A DNA stretch of 64,000 nucleotides from positions 496,001-560,000 of the forward strand of contig NZ_CP037968.1 of the NCBI RefSeq assembly GCF_019633745.1, in the 5' to 3' direction. A program made the position numbers and the translations under genes. Numbering within the stretch: position 1 is the stretch's first letter; each line of letters starts with the position of its first letter. This document shows, piece after piece, positions 53,958 through 61,877 of the stretch. Source of the stretch: Methanofollis formosanus (GTDB lineage Archaea; Halobacteriota; Methanomicrobia; Methanomicrobiales; Methanofollaceae). Below the pieces are notes generated by a model. The model saw nothing but the letters and a program-made list of their open reading frames with translations, ran no database searches and was not told the origin of the DNA.

Positions 53958-54967
53958 TGGGCGTCGACCTGGAGCGGAACCACCTGGCACGATATCCTTT
54001 TTTGCAGGAGTCCCAGACATTTGCCAGGGACAGTACCGACTCCATCGAAACCTTCCTGGAGAGTGAGATCGGCAAGATCGTCCTCCCGCATGCGGTGGCC
54101 CGCGCAAAGGCGGCGCTCTTTTCCGACCCGCGCGATCAGGACAAAGACGAGTCCGAACCTCCCTTCAAGGTATCCATCTTCTCCTATGTCATCGCCCGCA
54201 TCTTGGTCTCCTGTACGAAGGACAGGATGATGGCTGACCGACTGGCGAGGTACGAGGCCGCGCGCGCCGCCGCCGCCCTCCAGCGCGAAGACCCCGCGAT
54301 CAGGGCCCATGTCGCGCAGAGCCTCGGGATCGATCTCGATGCGCGGACCATCCCGGTCACCACCTACGTGGAACTCGTCGCCCGTCTCCGCGACGACCAC
54401 TGGCGACTGGTCAACCGGGAGGTGCGGGAAGGCATGGTCGCCGTCGGCACCAGCGAGATGGCCGAACTGCTGCGCGAGCGGATCCGCGTCGTCGTGGGAC
54501 AAAATCTCCCGCTTGATGTCCCGGCGTCGCTCTGCGATACGCTCAAGCCCTATACCGACGAACTCGCCGCGGCCCTGCGGGAGAAGACTCTCGAAGAGTT
54601 CGGCGAGGTGGACGAGACCTCTTTTCCCCCCTGTATCGCCGCCCTCATCACTGCCGTCACGGCGGGCACAAATCTCACGCACATGGGGAGGTTCGCCCTC
54701 ACGGCCTTCCTCCATAACATCGGGCTTTCGACCGAACAGATCGCCGAAGTCTTCCAGCGCGCGCCCGACTTCGACCTCTCGATGACGATGTACCAGGTCG
54801 AGCATATCTCCGGGCGGTCAGGGACCGAGTACACCCCCCCCTCGTGCGCGACGATGCGGACCTACGGGATCTGTGTCCACAAAAACGCGCTCTGCGAACT
54901 GGTGAGCCATCCGCTCTCGTACTATCGGCGCAAAAAACAGCAGCAAGAAAACCAGAAAAAAAAATAG
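53957..54967 (+). CDS. priL: DNA primase large subunit PriL (iron-sulfur)
   Basis: This 336-residue subunit partners the catalytic PriS in making primers. The C-terminal [4Fe-4S] cysteines are in SFPPCIAAL, PPSCATMRTYGIC and NALCELVSHPLSYY. RFALTAFLHNIGLSTEQI and the MYQVEHI segment are further family marks. PriS is not encoded in the window. It overlaps the PCNA stop as TAATG. A lysine-rich tail (KKQQQENQKKK) ends the protein. Confidence 0.95.
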   Translation: MGVDLERNHLARYPFLQESQTFARDSTDSIETFLESEIGKIVLPHAVARAKAALFSDPRDQDKDESEPPFKVSIFSYVIARILVSCTKDRMMADRLARYEAARAAAALQREDPAIRAHVAQSLGIDLDARTIPVTTYVELVARLRDDHWRLVNREVREGMVAVGTSEMAELLRERIRVVVGQNLPLDVPASLCDTLKPYTDELAAALREKTLEEFGEVDETSFPPCIAALITAVTAGTNLTHMGRFALTAFLHNIGLSTEQIAEVFQRAPDFDLSMTMYQVEHISGRSGTEYTPPSCATMRTYGICVHKNALCELVSHPLSYYRRKKQQQENQKKK

Positions 54968-54976
54968 ACCGATTTT

Positions 54977-55174
54977 TCAGCTGATCTTTTCTTTGATGAT
55001 ATAGCCTGCGCCGCTCATCGTGACCAGGAAGATCACGAAGGCAGCGACGTAGGCAAGCCCGATCCCCTCCGGCTGCATCCCCTCGGGGACCACGCCCGGC
55101 AGGGCGACGAGCAGCACGACGAAGAGCAGCAGGCTTGCGGCCCCGGTCAGCACATCCAGTACACGCGCGTCCAT
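54977..55174 (-). CDS. Small two-helix membrane protein
   Basis: This 65-residue protein starts MDARVLDVLTGAASLLLF and has two membrane segments (about residues 12-28 and 39-55), ending YIIKEKIS. The motif at the centre, VVPEGMQPEGIGLAYV, has no name I know. It overlaps nothing on its strand and converges on priL. Confidence 0.65.
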   Translation of the reverse strand: MDARVLDVLTGAASLLLFVVLLVALPGVVPEGMQPEGIGLAYVAAFVIFLVTMSGAGYIIKEKIS

Positions 55175-55257
55175 ATACCCACCTATTATGCCGTCCCCCT
55201 ATTTCTCTTCTCCTGACGTTCCGTCATCCTTTTCCGGGTCAGGCCCCATCCTTCTGT

Positions 55258-55806
55258 ATGGACCGCGACCATGCACTCGCCCTCCTGGGGCGGCACGTCA
55301 CTTCCGAGTCGCTCACCAGACACTGCATCGCCACGGCCGCGGTGATGCGCGGCCTCGCCGAAGCGCTCGACGAGGACACCGACCTCTGGGAGACGATCGG
55401 GATCCTCCATGACATCGACTTCGAGGCCGTCGGCGAGGACATGACCCGCCACGGTATCGAGGGCGCCCGGATCCTCAGGGACGAAGGCCTCCCCGAAGAG
55501 GTCTGCCGGGGGGTGGAACGGCACAACCACACGCTCTTCGGACCGTACACCGAACCCCTCGACCTCGCCCTCCAGTCGGCCGACAGCATCAGCGGCTTCA
55601 TCATCGCATGCGCCCTGGTCAAGGGCGGTGCGGTCACCGACGTCACCCCGAAGACCGTCAAAAAGAAGATGAAGGACAGGACTTTCGCCGCCGGGTGCGC
55701 GCGGGAACGGATCGCCGCGGTCGAGAGCCTCATGGACCTGCCCGACTTCTACCAGGTCGCCATCGACGCAGTTGCCGGGCATAAAGAGGAACTCGGCCTG
55801 CGGTAG
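55258..55806 (+). CDS. HD-domain phosphohydrolase-like protein
   Basis: This 182-residue protein has a small HD domain: TRHCIATAAVMRGLAE (first His), GILHDIDFEAVG (HD pair) and HGIEGARILRDEGLPEEV with a later His and QSADSISGF (last Asp). The metal-binding residues of the HD family are therefore present. It may cleave a nucleotide or phosphate ester; the substrate is unknown. The ATG at 55258 begins the conserved region; an in-frame upstream extension overlaps the small membrane-protein gene. Confidence 0.85.
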   Translation: MDRDHALALLGRHVTSESLTRHCIATAAVMRGLAEALDEDTDLWETIGILHDIDFEAVGEDMTRHGIEGARILRDEGLPEEVCRGVERHNHTLFGPYTEPLDLALQSADSISGFIIACALVKGGAVTDVTPKTVKKKMKDRTFAAGCARERIAAVESLMDLPDFYQVAIDAVAGHKEELGLR

Positions 55807-55838
55807 GATTATGCCGGTGGATGACGAGGATATCTGCC

Positions 55839-56411
55839 ATGACCGGAGATGAACGCGACCTGGTGCTCAGGCGACTCGCCGAGGCGGTCGAACTCCTGAA
55901 AGAGGAGATGGACCCCGACCTCATCCCCGAGGTCGGGTCCAACATCGCCTATGCCCTGGAGAAGGCGCGAGGGCCCGCCGACGTCGCCGCCGTCGAGGGC
56001 CGGATCGTCAGACTCGGCGACCGGGTCCATCCTGTCGGGAGGATCGCCTTCGGAGCGAGCGACCATGTCGCCAGGATCGTCCTGACGGCGATGCGGTTCG
56101 ACCGAAGGGTTCGGGCTGCCGCCAACATCAGGTTTGCCGATTTTCTCATCGAAGAACTGGAAGAGATGATGCTCGACATCAGGTACTTCGACCGCGTCCA
56201 GGAACCGCCTGGCATCAAGACGATGGACTGGGGAGTCGCCTCCTGCTGCAAGACCGGTGTACCCGACATCATCTACGACCGCGGTGCGGTGGGCAAGGAA
56301 CCGATGATCCGGGTCCTGGGCGAAGACCCGATGGAGGTCGCGCACAATATTCTTAAACTGTCAAGACTCATTAAAGATACAAAATTGAGGGATAGGTGCG
56401 AATGGGAATAA
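55839..56411 (+). CDS. ThiN-domain protein (thiamine-phosphate synthase family)
   Basis: This 190-residue protein is nearly all ThiN domain: IPEVGSNIAYALEKARG at the front, FGASDHVARIVL with the active-site His, AAANIRFADFLIEELE and PDIIYDRGAVGKEPMIRVLG. ThiN domains make thiamine phosphate, usually fused to ThiD or to a helix-turn-helix regulator (ThiR); here neither partner is fused. The start is the ATG at 55839 or 55821. It overlaps rps17e by ten bases. Confidence 0.85.
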   Translation: MTGDERDLVLRRLAEAVELLKEEMDPDLIPEVGSNIAYALEKARGPADVAAVEGRIVRLGDRVHPVGRIAFGASDHVARIVLTAMRFDRRVRAAANIRFADFLIEELEEMMLDIRYFDRVQEPPGIKTMDWGVASCCKTGVPDIIYDRGAVGKEPMIRVLGEDPMEVAHNILKLSRLIKDTKLRDRCEWE

Positions 56412-56596
56412 AGCCGACATATATCAAGAGTCTTGCTGAGAACATGATGAAGACCCATACTGGCCGCTTCTCCGGCGATTTCGAGGAGAACAAGCAGGTC
56501 GTCTCTGAGTTTTCCGTTATCGACTCCAAGCGCGTCAGGAACCGCGTCGCTGGCTACATCACAAGGAAGCAAAATACTAAAAAGACATCGGCGTAA
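56402..56596 (+). CDS. rps17e: Ribosomal protein S17e
   Basis: This 64-residue protein starts MGIKPTYIKSLAENMMKTH and carries FSGDFEENKQVVSEF, the family hallmark. It is a small-subunit protein found in archaea and eukaryotes, not bacteria, and is a firm domain marker for the window. The ATG lies inside the end of the ThiN gene. dapA begins nine bases after it. Confidence 0.96.
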   Translation: MGIKPTYIKSLAENMMKTHTGRFSGDFEENKQVVSEFSVIDSKRVRNRVAGYITRKQNTKKTSA

Positions 56597-56605
56597 CTCC
56601 TACTC

Positions 56606-57481
56606 ATGTTCGAGGGAGTTTACCCAGCGATTATTACTCCTTTTTCACAGACGCCTGACCGGGCTCTCGACCTCGAGGGCCTCCGGTCAAATATAGCCTA
56701 TTTGATCGGAGAGGGCGTCCATGGGATCGTTCCGTGCGGATCGACCGGCGAGTCTGCCACCCTTACCTTCGAAGAGCACGAACAGGTGATCGGGGTGGCG
56801 GTGGAGGCAGCGGATGGCAAAATCCCGGTGCTTGCCGGGACAGGATCAAACAACACCGCCGAGGCGATACGGTTCACGAAGGCGGCGCGGGACCTGGGGG
56901 CGGACGGCGCCCTGGTCATCAGCCCGTATTACAACAAACCGAACCGCTCGGGACTGGTCAAGCACTTCACCGCCCTGGCCGACCTGGACATCCCGATCGT
57001 CCTGTACAATGTCCCGGGACGGACCGGGCAGAATCTCCAGCCCGACCTGGTCGTCGAACTCGCCGACCACCCCAACATCGTCGGCGTCAAGGAGGCAAGC
57101 GGCGACCTGGAGCAGGTCTCCATGATCATCGAGGGGACGCAGGACAAGGACTTCGTCGTCCTCTCCGGCGACGACGCCCTCACGCTTCCGATCCTCGCCC
57201 TCGGCGGGGCGGGCGTCATCTCGGTCGCCGCCGACCTCATGCCCGCACAGATGGTGGCGATGTACGAGGCCGTCAGGAGGGGCGACCTGGCCGAGGCGCG
57301 GCGGATCCATTACGAACTCTCTCCGCTCTTCAGGGCGATGTTCATCGACACCAACCCCATTCCGGTGAAGACGGCGGTCGGGCTGCGCGGGATGGCCGCA
57401 GGGCCGGTCCGCCTCCCTCTCGACGACCTGGACGCCGGGAAGACGGAGGCCCTCAAGGAGGTGCTGCGGCTTTATGACTAA
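56606..57481 (+). CDS. dapA: 4-hydroxy-tetrahydrodipicolinate synthase
   Basis: This 291-residue TIM-barrel aldolase joins pyruvate and aspartate semialdehyde, the first step of the diaminopimelate/lysine pathway. CGSTGESATLTFEEH and the catalytic tyrosine in PIVLYNVPGRTGQNL are visible, with the Schiff-base lysine in VGVKEASGDLEQ. It overlaps dapB by eight bases, and asd lies downstream, past the repeat locus at 58520-59055. Confidence 0.96.
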   Translation: MFEGVYPAIITPFSQTPDRALDLEGLRSNIAYLIGEGVHGIVPCGSTGESATLTFEEHEQVIGVAVEAADGKIPVLAGTGSNNTAEAIRFTKAARDLGADGALVISPYYNKPNRSGLVKHFTALADLDIPIVLYNVPGRTGQNLQPDLVVELADHPNIVGVKEASGDLEQVSMIIEGTQDKDFVVLSGDDALTLPILALGGAGVISVAADLMPAQMVAMYEAVRRGDLAEARRIHYELSPLFRAMFIDTNPIPVKTAVGLRGMAAGPVRLPLDDLDAGKTEALKEVLRLYD

Positions 57482-58235
57482 AGTTGTTGTCTGCGGCGCC
57501 CTCGGGCGGATGGGGACGATTATCGGGCGTCTGGTCACCGAATCTCCAGACCTCGAACTCGTCGGCGGCGTCGATCTCAGGGAGGGTTCCTTCTATGGGG
57601 TGCCGGTCGCCGAGGCCGAAAAGATCGGTGAGTTCCTCGACGAGGTGCGGCCCGACGTGCTCATCGACTTCACGGTCGCCAGCGCATCGGTCGGAAACAT
57701 CAAGGCCGCGGCCGCGCGCGGTGTGGCCCTGGTCGTCGGGACGACCGGGTTCTCGCCCGAACAGCGCGAGGAGATCAGGAGCGCCATCGAGGGGAACGTT
57801 CCCGCGGTCATCTCCAGCAACTTCAGTGTCGGCGTGAACATCTTCTGGAAACTGATCCGCGAGGCGGCGCGCCTCCTCCGTGACGGGTACGACGTGGAAG
57901 TAACCGAGGCCCACCACCGCTACAAGAAGGACGCACCGAGCGGCACGGCAAAGACCATCCTCGAAGTCCTGGACGAGGAACTCGGCCCGCGTCCCCATGT
58001 CTACGGGCGCGAGGGGATGAAGGAGCGGGAGAACGAGATCGGCGTCCATGTGGTCAGGGGCGGCGATATCGTCGGCGATCACTCGGTGCTCTTCGCCGGG
58101 AACTACGAGACCATCGAACTCTCGCACCGCGCTTATGACCGCGCGGTCTTTGCGAGCGGTGCGGTGCGGGCGGCAGCCTGGGCGGATGGTCAGGCACCGG
58201 GGATCTATTCGATGGACGACGTCCTGGGACTCTGA
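57474..58235 (+). CDS. dapB: 4-hydroxy-tetrahydrodipicolinate reductase
   Basis: This 253-residue NAD(P)H enzyme reduces the DapA product. The Rossmann motif VVCGALGRMGTIIGRLV lies at the N-terminus, GTTGFS follows, and the DapB active-site segment AHHRYKKDAPSGTA is present. VTEAHHRYKKD is the substrate-binding signature. It lies in the dapA-dapB-ferredoxin unit. Confidence 0.96.
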   Translation: MTKVVVCGALGRMGTIIGRLVTESPDLELVGGVDLREGSFYGVPVAEAEKIGEFLDEVRPDVLIDFTVASASVGNIKAAAARGVALVVGTTGFSPEQREEIRSAIEGNVPAVISSNFSVGVNIFWKLIREAARLLRDGYDVEVTEAHHRYKKDAPSGTAKTILEVLDEELGPRPHVYGREGMKERENEIGVHVVRGGDIVGDHSVLFAGNYETIELSHRAYDRAVFASGAVRAAAWADGQAPGIYSMDDVLGL

Positions 58236-58298
58236 GCGGACGGTTCCATCGAAATCTATTTCTCTGTTTTTTGTGTAACTATAGAGTGGAGTACGAAT

Positions 58299-58472
58299 AT
58301 GGTTGCAGTTGTTGACGCTGATCTGTGTGTTGGATGCGAAACGTGTGTCGATGAGTGCCCAGTAGAGGCCATCACCATGGAGGATGGTATCGCAGTCATC
58401 GACAAGGATCTCTGTACGGATTGCGGCACCTGTGTCGACGTCTGTCCGGCAGAAGCCATCCAGATGGAATAA
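58299..58472 (+). CDS. Ferredoxin, 2x[4Fe-4S]
   Basis: This 57-residue clostridial-type ferredoxin has two regular CxxCxxCxxxCP cluster sites: Cys10, 13, 16, 20 ([11 protein letters not shown]) and Cys39, 42, 45, 49 ([11 protein letters not shown]). Between them is [14 protein letters not shown], and the start is MVAVVDADL. It follows dapB by 63 bases and may be co-transcribed with it. It would serve as a low-potential electron carrier, for example to Ech-type or other redox partners. Confidence 0.95.
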   Translation: MVAVVDADLCVGCETCVDECPVEAITMEDGIAVIDKDLCTDCGTCVDVCPAEAIQME

Positions 58473-58479
58473 ATCTCAT

Positions 58480-58490
58480 CTTTTTTCTCT
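58480..58490 (+). terminator. T-rich terminator after the ferredoxin
   Basis: CTTTTTTCTCT about eight bases after the ferredoxin stop. Confidence 0.45.
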
Positions 58491-58519
58491 TTGATCGATT
58501 CTTTTGAAATTTTATTCTC

Positions 58520-59055
58520 GAGGTCATCCCAAAACTCTCCGGCCTTGATAGGTGACCGGAAGACGTTTCTGAGGTACGGCGTCGTTCAAGAGCGTGCTGC
58601 CGCCCCGCCCCTATCTTCGTCGTGGGGGGTTCCGGGGGGGCAACGCCACCCGGCGCGAGATGTCGGGAAAGGTTCTGCGATGTGGGCGGCACGCCCCCCG
58701 TCGAAGAGAACCATCACGATGATCTACCATGAAAATGATCCTGACGATCCTCTCTTCAGGTTTGCATGAGAGTTTGAACTCGCCATGTCCCGTTGAAGCC
58801 GATACGCAGAGGATAGAAAATTCTTCTGATGGATCGGCCGCCCCCAATCGTTGAGATTTCCCTGCCATCCCGCGCCGGGGGGAAACCCCCCGGACCCCCC
58901 TCGACGAAGATAGCCGAGGGGCGGCATGATGATCGACTTCGATTCGCTCCTCGAACGGAAGGATGAGGGTCAAGAATCGATCCCGTTCTGATCTGATATT
59001 TTCATCCCGTATGCTTGAGGCGTGCTTTCCCTTCATGTAAAATTCTACAAAGTTC
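58520..59055 (+). repeat. Composite repeat locus 11, near full length
   Basis: In order: GAGGTCATCCCAAAACTCTCC block (58520-58540) with TGACCGGAAGACGTTTCTG, GC hairpin (58600-58660), the ATGAAAATGATCCTG module (58730-58850), a second GC part (58870-58925), and a terminal hairpin (58996-59055) of the GAGGCGTGCTTTCCCTTC class. It matches 13465-13930 part for part. It separates the dapAB-ferredoxin unit from asd. Confidence 0.75.
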
Positions 59056-59358
59056 ATCTCCGATTCAAACAGCAAAAAACCGATTTTTGAAGTAGAAGCA
59101 ATAGTGAAAGCTTTGAAGGACGGCAAACCTCCTGAGAACACCATCTTTCAGATCTCTTCCGTCCCCCCTGATCGGCCCTGCACGTTCGGCACCCCGCCCC
59201 CTGTCGCCCGGGGATCGAAAGGCACGTTTCTCTATTTCCCTGCGTTCCTCTTCAAATCGAATCTATCGCTCCCTGTAACGTCGTTGATAGAGAAAAAATG
59301 GGGAATGCTCTGCAAAAGTAACATTTTAATAAACCTTCGCATATAGGTAAAGTCATCC
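59056..59358. other. Leader region of asd
   Basis: An open frame at 59104-59346 has no protein-like composition and is not called. The sequence TTTTAATAAA at 59324-59333 is a likely TATA box, about 31 bases before the asd ATG. Confidence 0.4.
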
Positions 59359-60375
59359 ATGATTACAGTAGGAGTTCTCGGCGCAACCGGTGCCGTCGGT
59401 CAGAGGTTTGTACAACTCCTGGCCGATCACCCGTGGTTCGACCTGGGGGTGCTCACGGCATCGGAGCGCAGTGCTGGCAAGAAGTATCGTGACGCGGTCA
59501 ACTGGCGCCTTGATGTGCCGTTCCCTGAAGGCGCAGGAGAGATCGTCGTCAGCCCCACCACCGCCGCTGCGGTTAAGGACTGCGACATCGTCTTCTCGGC
59601 ACTGCCTGCGGATGTCGCAGGGAAGACCGAACTTGAGGTGGCTGCCGCAGGTGTCGGTGTCTGTTCGAACGCCAGTTCGCATCGGATGGACCCTGACGTC
59701 CCGCTCGTCATCCCTGAGGTCAATGCCGATCATCTCGGTCTCATCGACGTACAGCATGACCGGGGACGGGACGGTTTCATCGTCACCAACCCCAACTGCT
59801 CGACGATCATGCTGACGCTCGCCCTCGCACCCCTGCAGCCGCTCGGCTTCTCCGGCGTGCAGGTGGCGACGATGCAGGCGATCTCGGGCGCGGGTTTCCA
59901 GGGCATCGCCGGCATGGAGATCTTCGACAACGTGGTCCCCTTCATCAAGAATGAAGAGGAGAAGATGGAGACCGAACCGAGGAAGATCATGGGGACATTT
60001 GATGGTGCTGCGGTCGAACCGGCCTCCTTCTCGGTGAGTGCCTGCTGTAACCGGGTTCCGGTCATCGATGGCCACACTCTCTCGGTGTGGCTTGACATGG
60101 ACCGGTCCCTCGAGGAGATCAGGCGGGCGTTTGAGGAGTACGTAGCACCGTTCTCCGGCCTGCCGACCCAGCCTGCAAAGTCTGTTGAGTACCTCAAGCA
60201 ACCTGACCGCCCGCAGCCGAGGCTCGACCGCAACCGCGGCAACGGCATGACGGTATCGGTCGGAAGGTTACGGGAGGGGCCGAGATTCACGGCACTCGGC
60301 CACAACACCATCCGTGGCGCGGCCGGGGCATCGGTCCTGAATGCGGAGTTAATTTATAAGGAGAAGTATCTCTGA
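59359..60375 (+). CDS. asd: Aspartate-semialdehyde dehydrogenase
   Basis: This 338-residue enzyme reduces aspartyl phosphate to aspartate semialdehyde, the branch point to lysine, methionine and threonine. The Rossmann site [15 protein letters not shown] is at the N-terminus, the catalytic cysteine is in [10 protein letters not shown], and the active-site His is in the conserved region near [10 protein letters not shown]. It supplies the substrate for DapA. The gene starts after repeat locus 11, with its own promoter. Confidence 0.95.
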   Translation: MITVGVLGATGAVGQRFVQLLADHPWFDLGVLTASERSAGKKYRDAVNWRLDVPFPEGAGEIVVSPTTAAAVKDCDIVFSALPADVAGKTELEVAAAGVGVCSNASSHRMDPDVPLVIPEVNADHLGLIDVQHDRGRDGFIVTNPNCSTIMLTLALAPLQPLGFSGVQVATMQAISGAGFQGIAGMEIFDNVVPFIKNEEEKMETEPRKIMGTFDGAAVEPASFSVSACCNRVPVIDGHTLSVWLDMDRSLEEIRRAFEEYVAPFSGLPTQPAKSVEYLKQPDRPQPRLDRNRGNGMTVSVGRLREGPRFTALGHNTIRGAAGASVLNAELIYKEKYL

Positions 60376-60398
60376 TTGACCATCGGCAGAGGTGGACT

Positions 60399-60674
60399 AT
60401 GTTGAAAGACAACACAGTATTCGTCGGGAACAAACCGGTGATGAACTACGTGCTCGCAGTCGTTACCCAGTTCAACAATGGTGCAGAGGAAGTGGCTATA
60501 AAATCAAGGGGCAAGGCTATTTCAAGGGCGGTCGACACGGCCGAGATTGCGATCAACCGTTTCCTGGATGGGGTCGCAAAAAAGGAGATCCTCACCTCGA
60601 CCGAGATGATCGATACTGACACAGGAAGGACGAACGTCTCCAGTATTGAGATTATTCTGTCCCAAAACCTCTAA
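60399..60674 (+). CDS. albA: DNA/RNA-binding protein Alba
   Basis: This 91-residue chromatin protein has the Alba fold marks [16 protein letters not shown] and [18 protein letters not shown], with the lysine-arginine-rich binding surface in SRGKAISRA. It compacts DNA and binds RNA. It starts 24 bases after asd with GAGGTGG before the ATG. A T tract (60687-60696) follows. Confidence 0.95.
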   Translation: MLKDNTVFVGNKPVMNYVLAVVTQFNNGAEEVAIKSRGKAISRAVDTAEIAINRFLDGVAKKEILTSTEMIDTDTGRTNVSSIEIILSQNL

Positions 60675-60686
60675 CAAGGACATACC

Positions 60687-60696
60687 TCTTTTTTTC
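60687..60696 (+). terminator. T-tract terminator after alba
   Basis: CTCTTTTTTT shortly after the alba stop. Confidence 0.5.
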
Positions 60697-60742
60697 CCCG
60701 ACCAGAAAGGCTATAAGATCTCTCGTAAGAGATCTATTCCGA

Positions 60743-61201
60743 ATGAGACGACTGGCGTACGGCCTTGTGATCGCTCTGTGCCTCGCGGCGTTTGCAGTAC
60801 CCGCGATGGCCGCAGAGAATACCTCTGAATATCGACACGGATATATCACCGTCCAGAGCGTCGAGATCGACCTGGTCAACGATGAAGCAACGGTGAACGT
60901 CACCTATACCGTCGACGACGGCGTTCAGCTTCTCGTTCATTTTCTCGGGATGAGCGACCTGCGCACCAAGGTCACTGAGGTCGCAAATTTCCAGAATGCC
61001 ACCATCGAAGAGATCGGCATGGACCACGCCGTCCTCGTGGTCGAGGGAGCGGCCAACGGTTATGACGACGGCACCTTCCGTTTCTATGAGCACGAGTTTT
61101 CGGTCTCGGTTCCAGAGATCACCGTGAAGACCCCGCAGGAACAGCGGGTCTATTACAATACCACCCGCCTGCCGGCAAGCATCGGGTACTTCAGGACGTA
61201 A
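60743..61201 (+). CDS. Secreted protein of unknown function
   Basis: This 152-residue protein opens with a signal peptide (LAYGLVIALCLAAFAVPAMA, cleavage probably after Ala23). The mature part is rich in beta structure, begins AENTSEYRHGYITVQS and ends LPASIGYFRT. No family I recognise. Its position after alba and its promoter region (TCTCGTAAGAGATC, a dyad at about 60720-60733) do not reveal the role. Confidence 0.7.
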   Translation: MRRLAYGLVIALCLAAFAVPAMAAENTSEYRHGYITVQSVEIDLVNDEATVNVTYTVDDGVQLLVHFLGMSDLRTKVTEVANFQNATIEEIGMDHAVLVVEGAANGYDDGTFRFYEHEFSVSVPEITVKTPQEQRVYYNTTRLPASIGYFRT

Positions 61202-61207
61202 GGCCTG

Positions 61208-61224
61208 ATCTTTTTGTTTATTTT
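61208..61224 (+). terminator. T-rich terminator after the secreted protein
   Basis: ATCTTTTTGTTTATTTT follows the stop closely, at the edge of repeat locus 12. Confidence 0.45.
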
Positions 61225-61690
61225 CGGCTCGGTAGAATTTTTCATGAGGCGAAAGCACGCCTCAAGCATACGCGATGAAAATATCAGATCAGATCTGGAT
61301 CGATTCTTGACCCCCATCCTTGCGTTCGAGAAGTGAATCGAAGTCGAACATCATGCCGCCCCCCGGTCCCCCCGCGCGATTCGATAGGCGGTGGACGGCA
61401 GTACGCTCTTCATGGCGATTGATTGTGCCTTCCCGCCCCTATCTTCATCCCGGGGGTCCGGGCGGCAACCGCCCCCGGCATGGTGGTGTGGGAAGGCATG
61501 ATGATCAGACGTGCCGCCCCATACCGTAGAATCTTTCCTGGAATATCACACCGGGGGTTGCACCCCCGGACCCCCCGGACAGAGGATAGGCGGGGGCGGC
61601 AGATGAGTGGTGTTCCCCCCATGGTATCCTGCTCTGAAGGGGGAGCACGGATCCAGACACCCTGGAGACCAACGATCACTACAGGTCCGA
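61220..61690. repeat. Composite repeat locus 12
   Basis: A minus-orientation terminal hairpin of the second class (61223-61282, stem GAGGCG/CGCCTC) is followed by two GC-rich parts (61350-61400 and 61440-61480), GATGATCAGACGTGCCGCCCC, a TTGCA-loop hairpin and the GTATCCTGCTCTGAAGGGGGAGC module (61623-61645). The expected second hairpin is missing; the sequence ends in GATCACTACAGGTCCGAC. Confidence 0.7.
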
Positions 61691-61877
61691 CATTTGAGGC
61701 ATGACTCGACAGCAGTCTTCCCGGCCCCCATCGTCATCCCCCACCCTCACCAAAGGCGAAGAGGTGCCGGCCCTCTCTTGCGCACGGGAGAAGAACGACG
61801 CAGGGAAGAACCGGGGGCGACGACGGTCGGTATCCCCCCATCACCCAACAAAACAGAACACACCCACAGGGGTGCAG

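Noticed and set aside
4861-59055. Insertion sequences or transposon genes within the repeats
   Set aside because: No transposase, integrase or recombinase-like frame was found in or near any copy, so only non-autonomous elements could be proposed.
59104-59346. An 80-codon plus-strand frame upstream of asd
   Set aside because: No ribosome-binding site, no domain, and it runs over the probable asd promoter.
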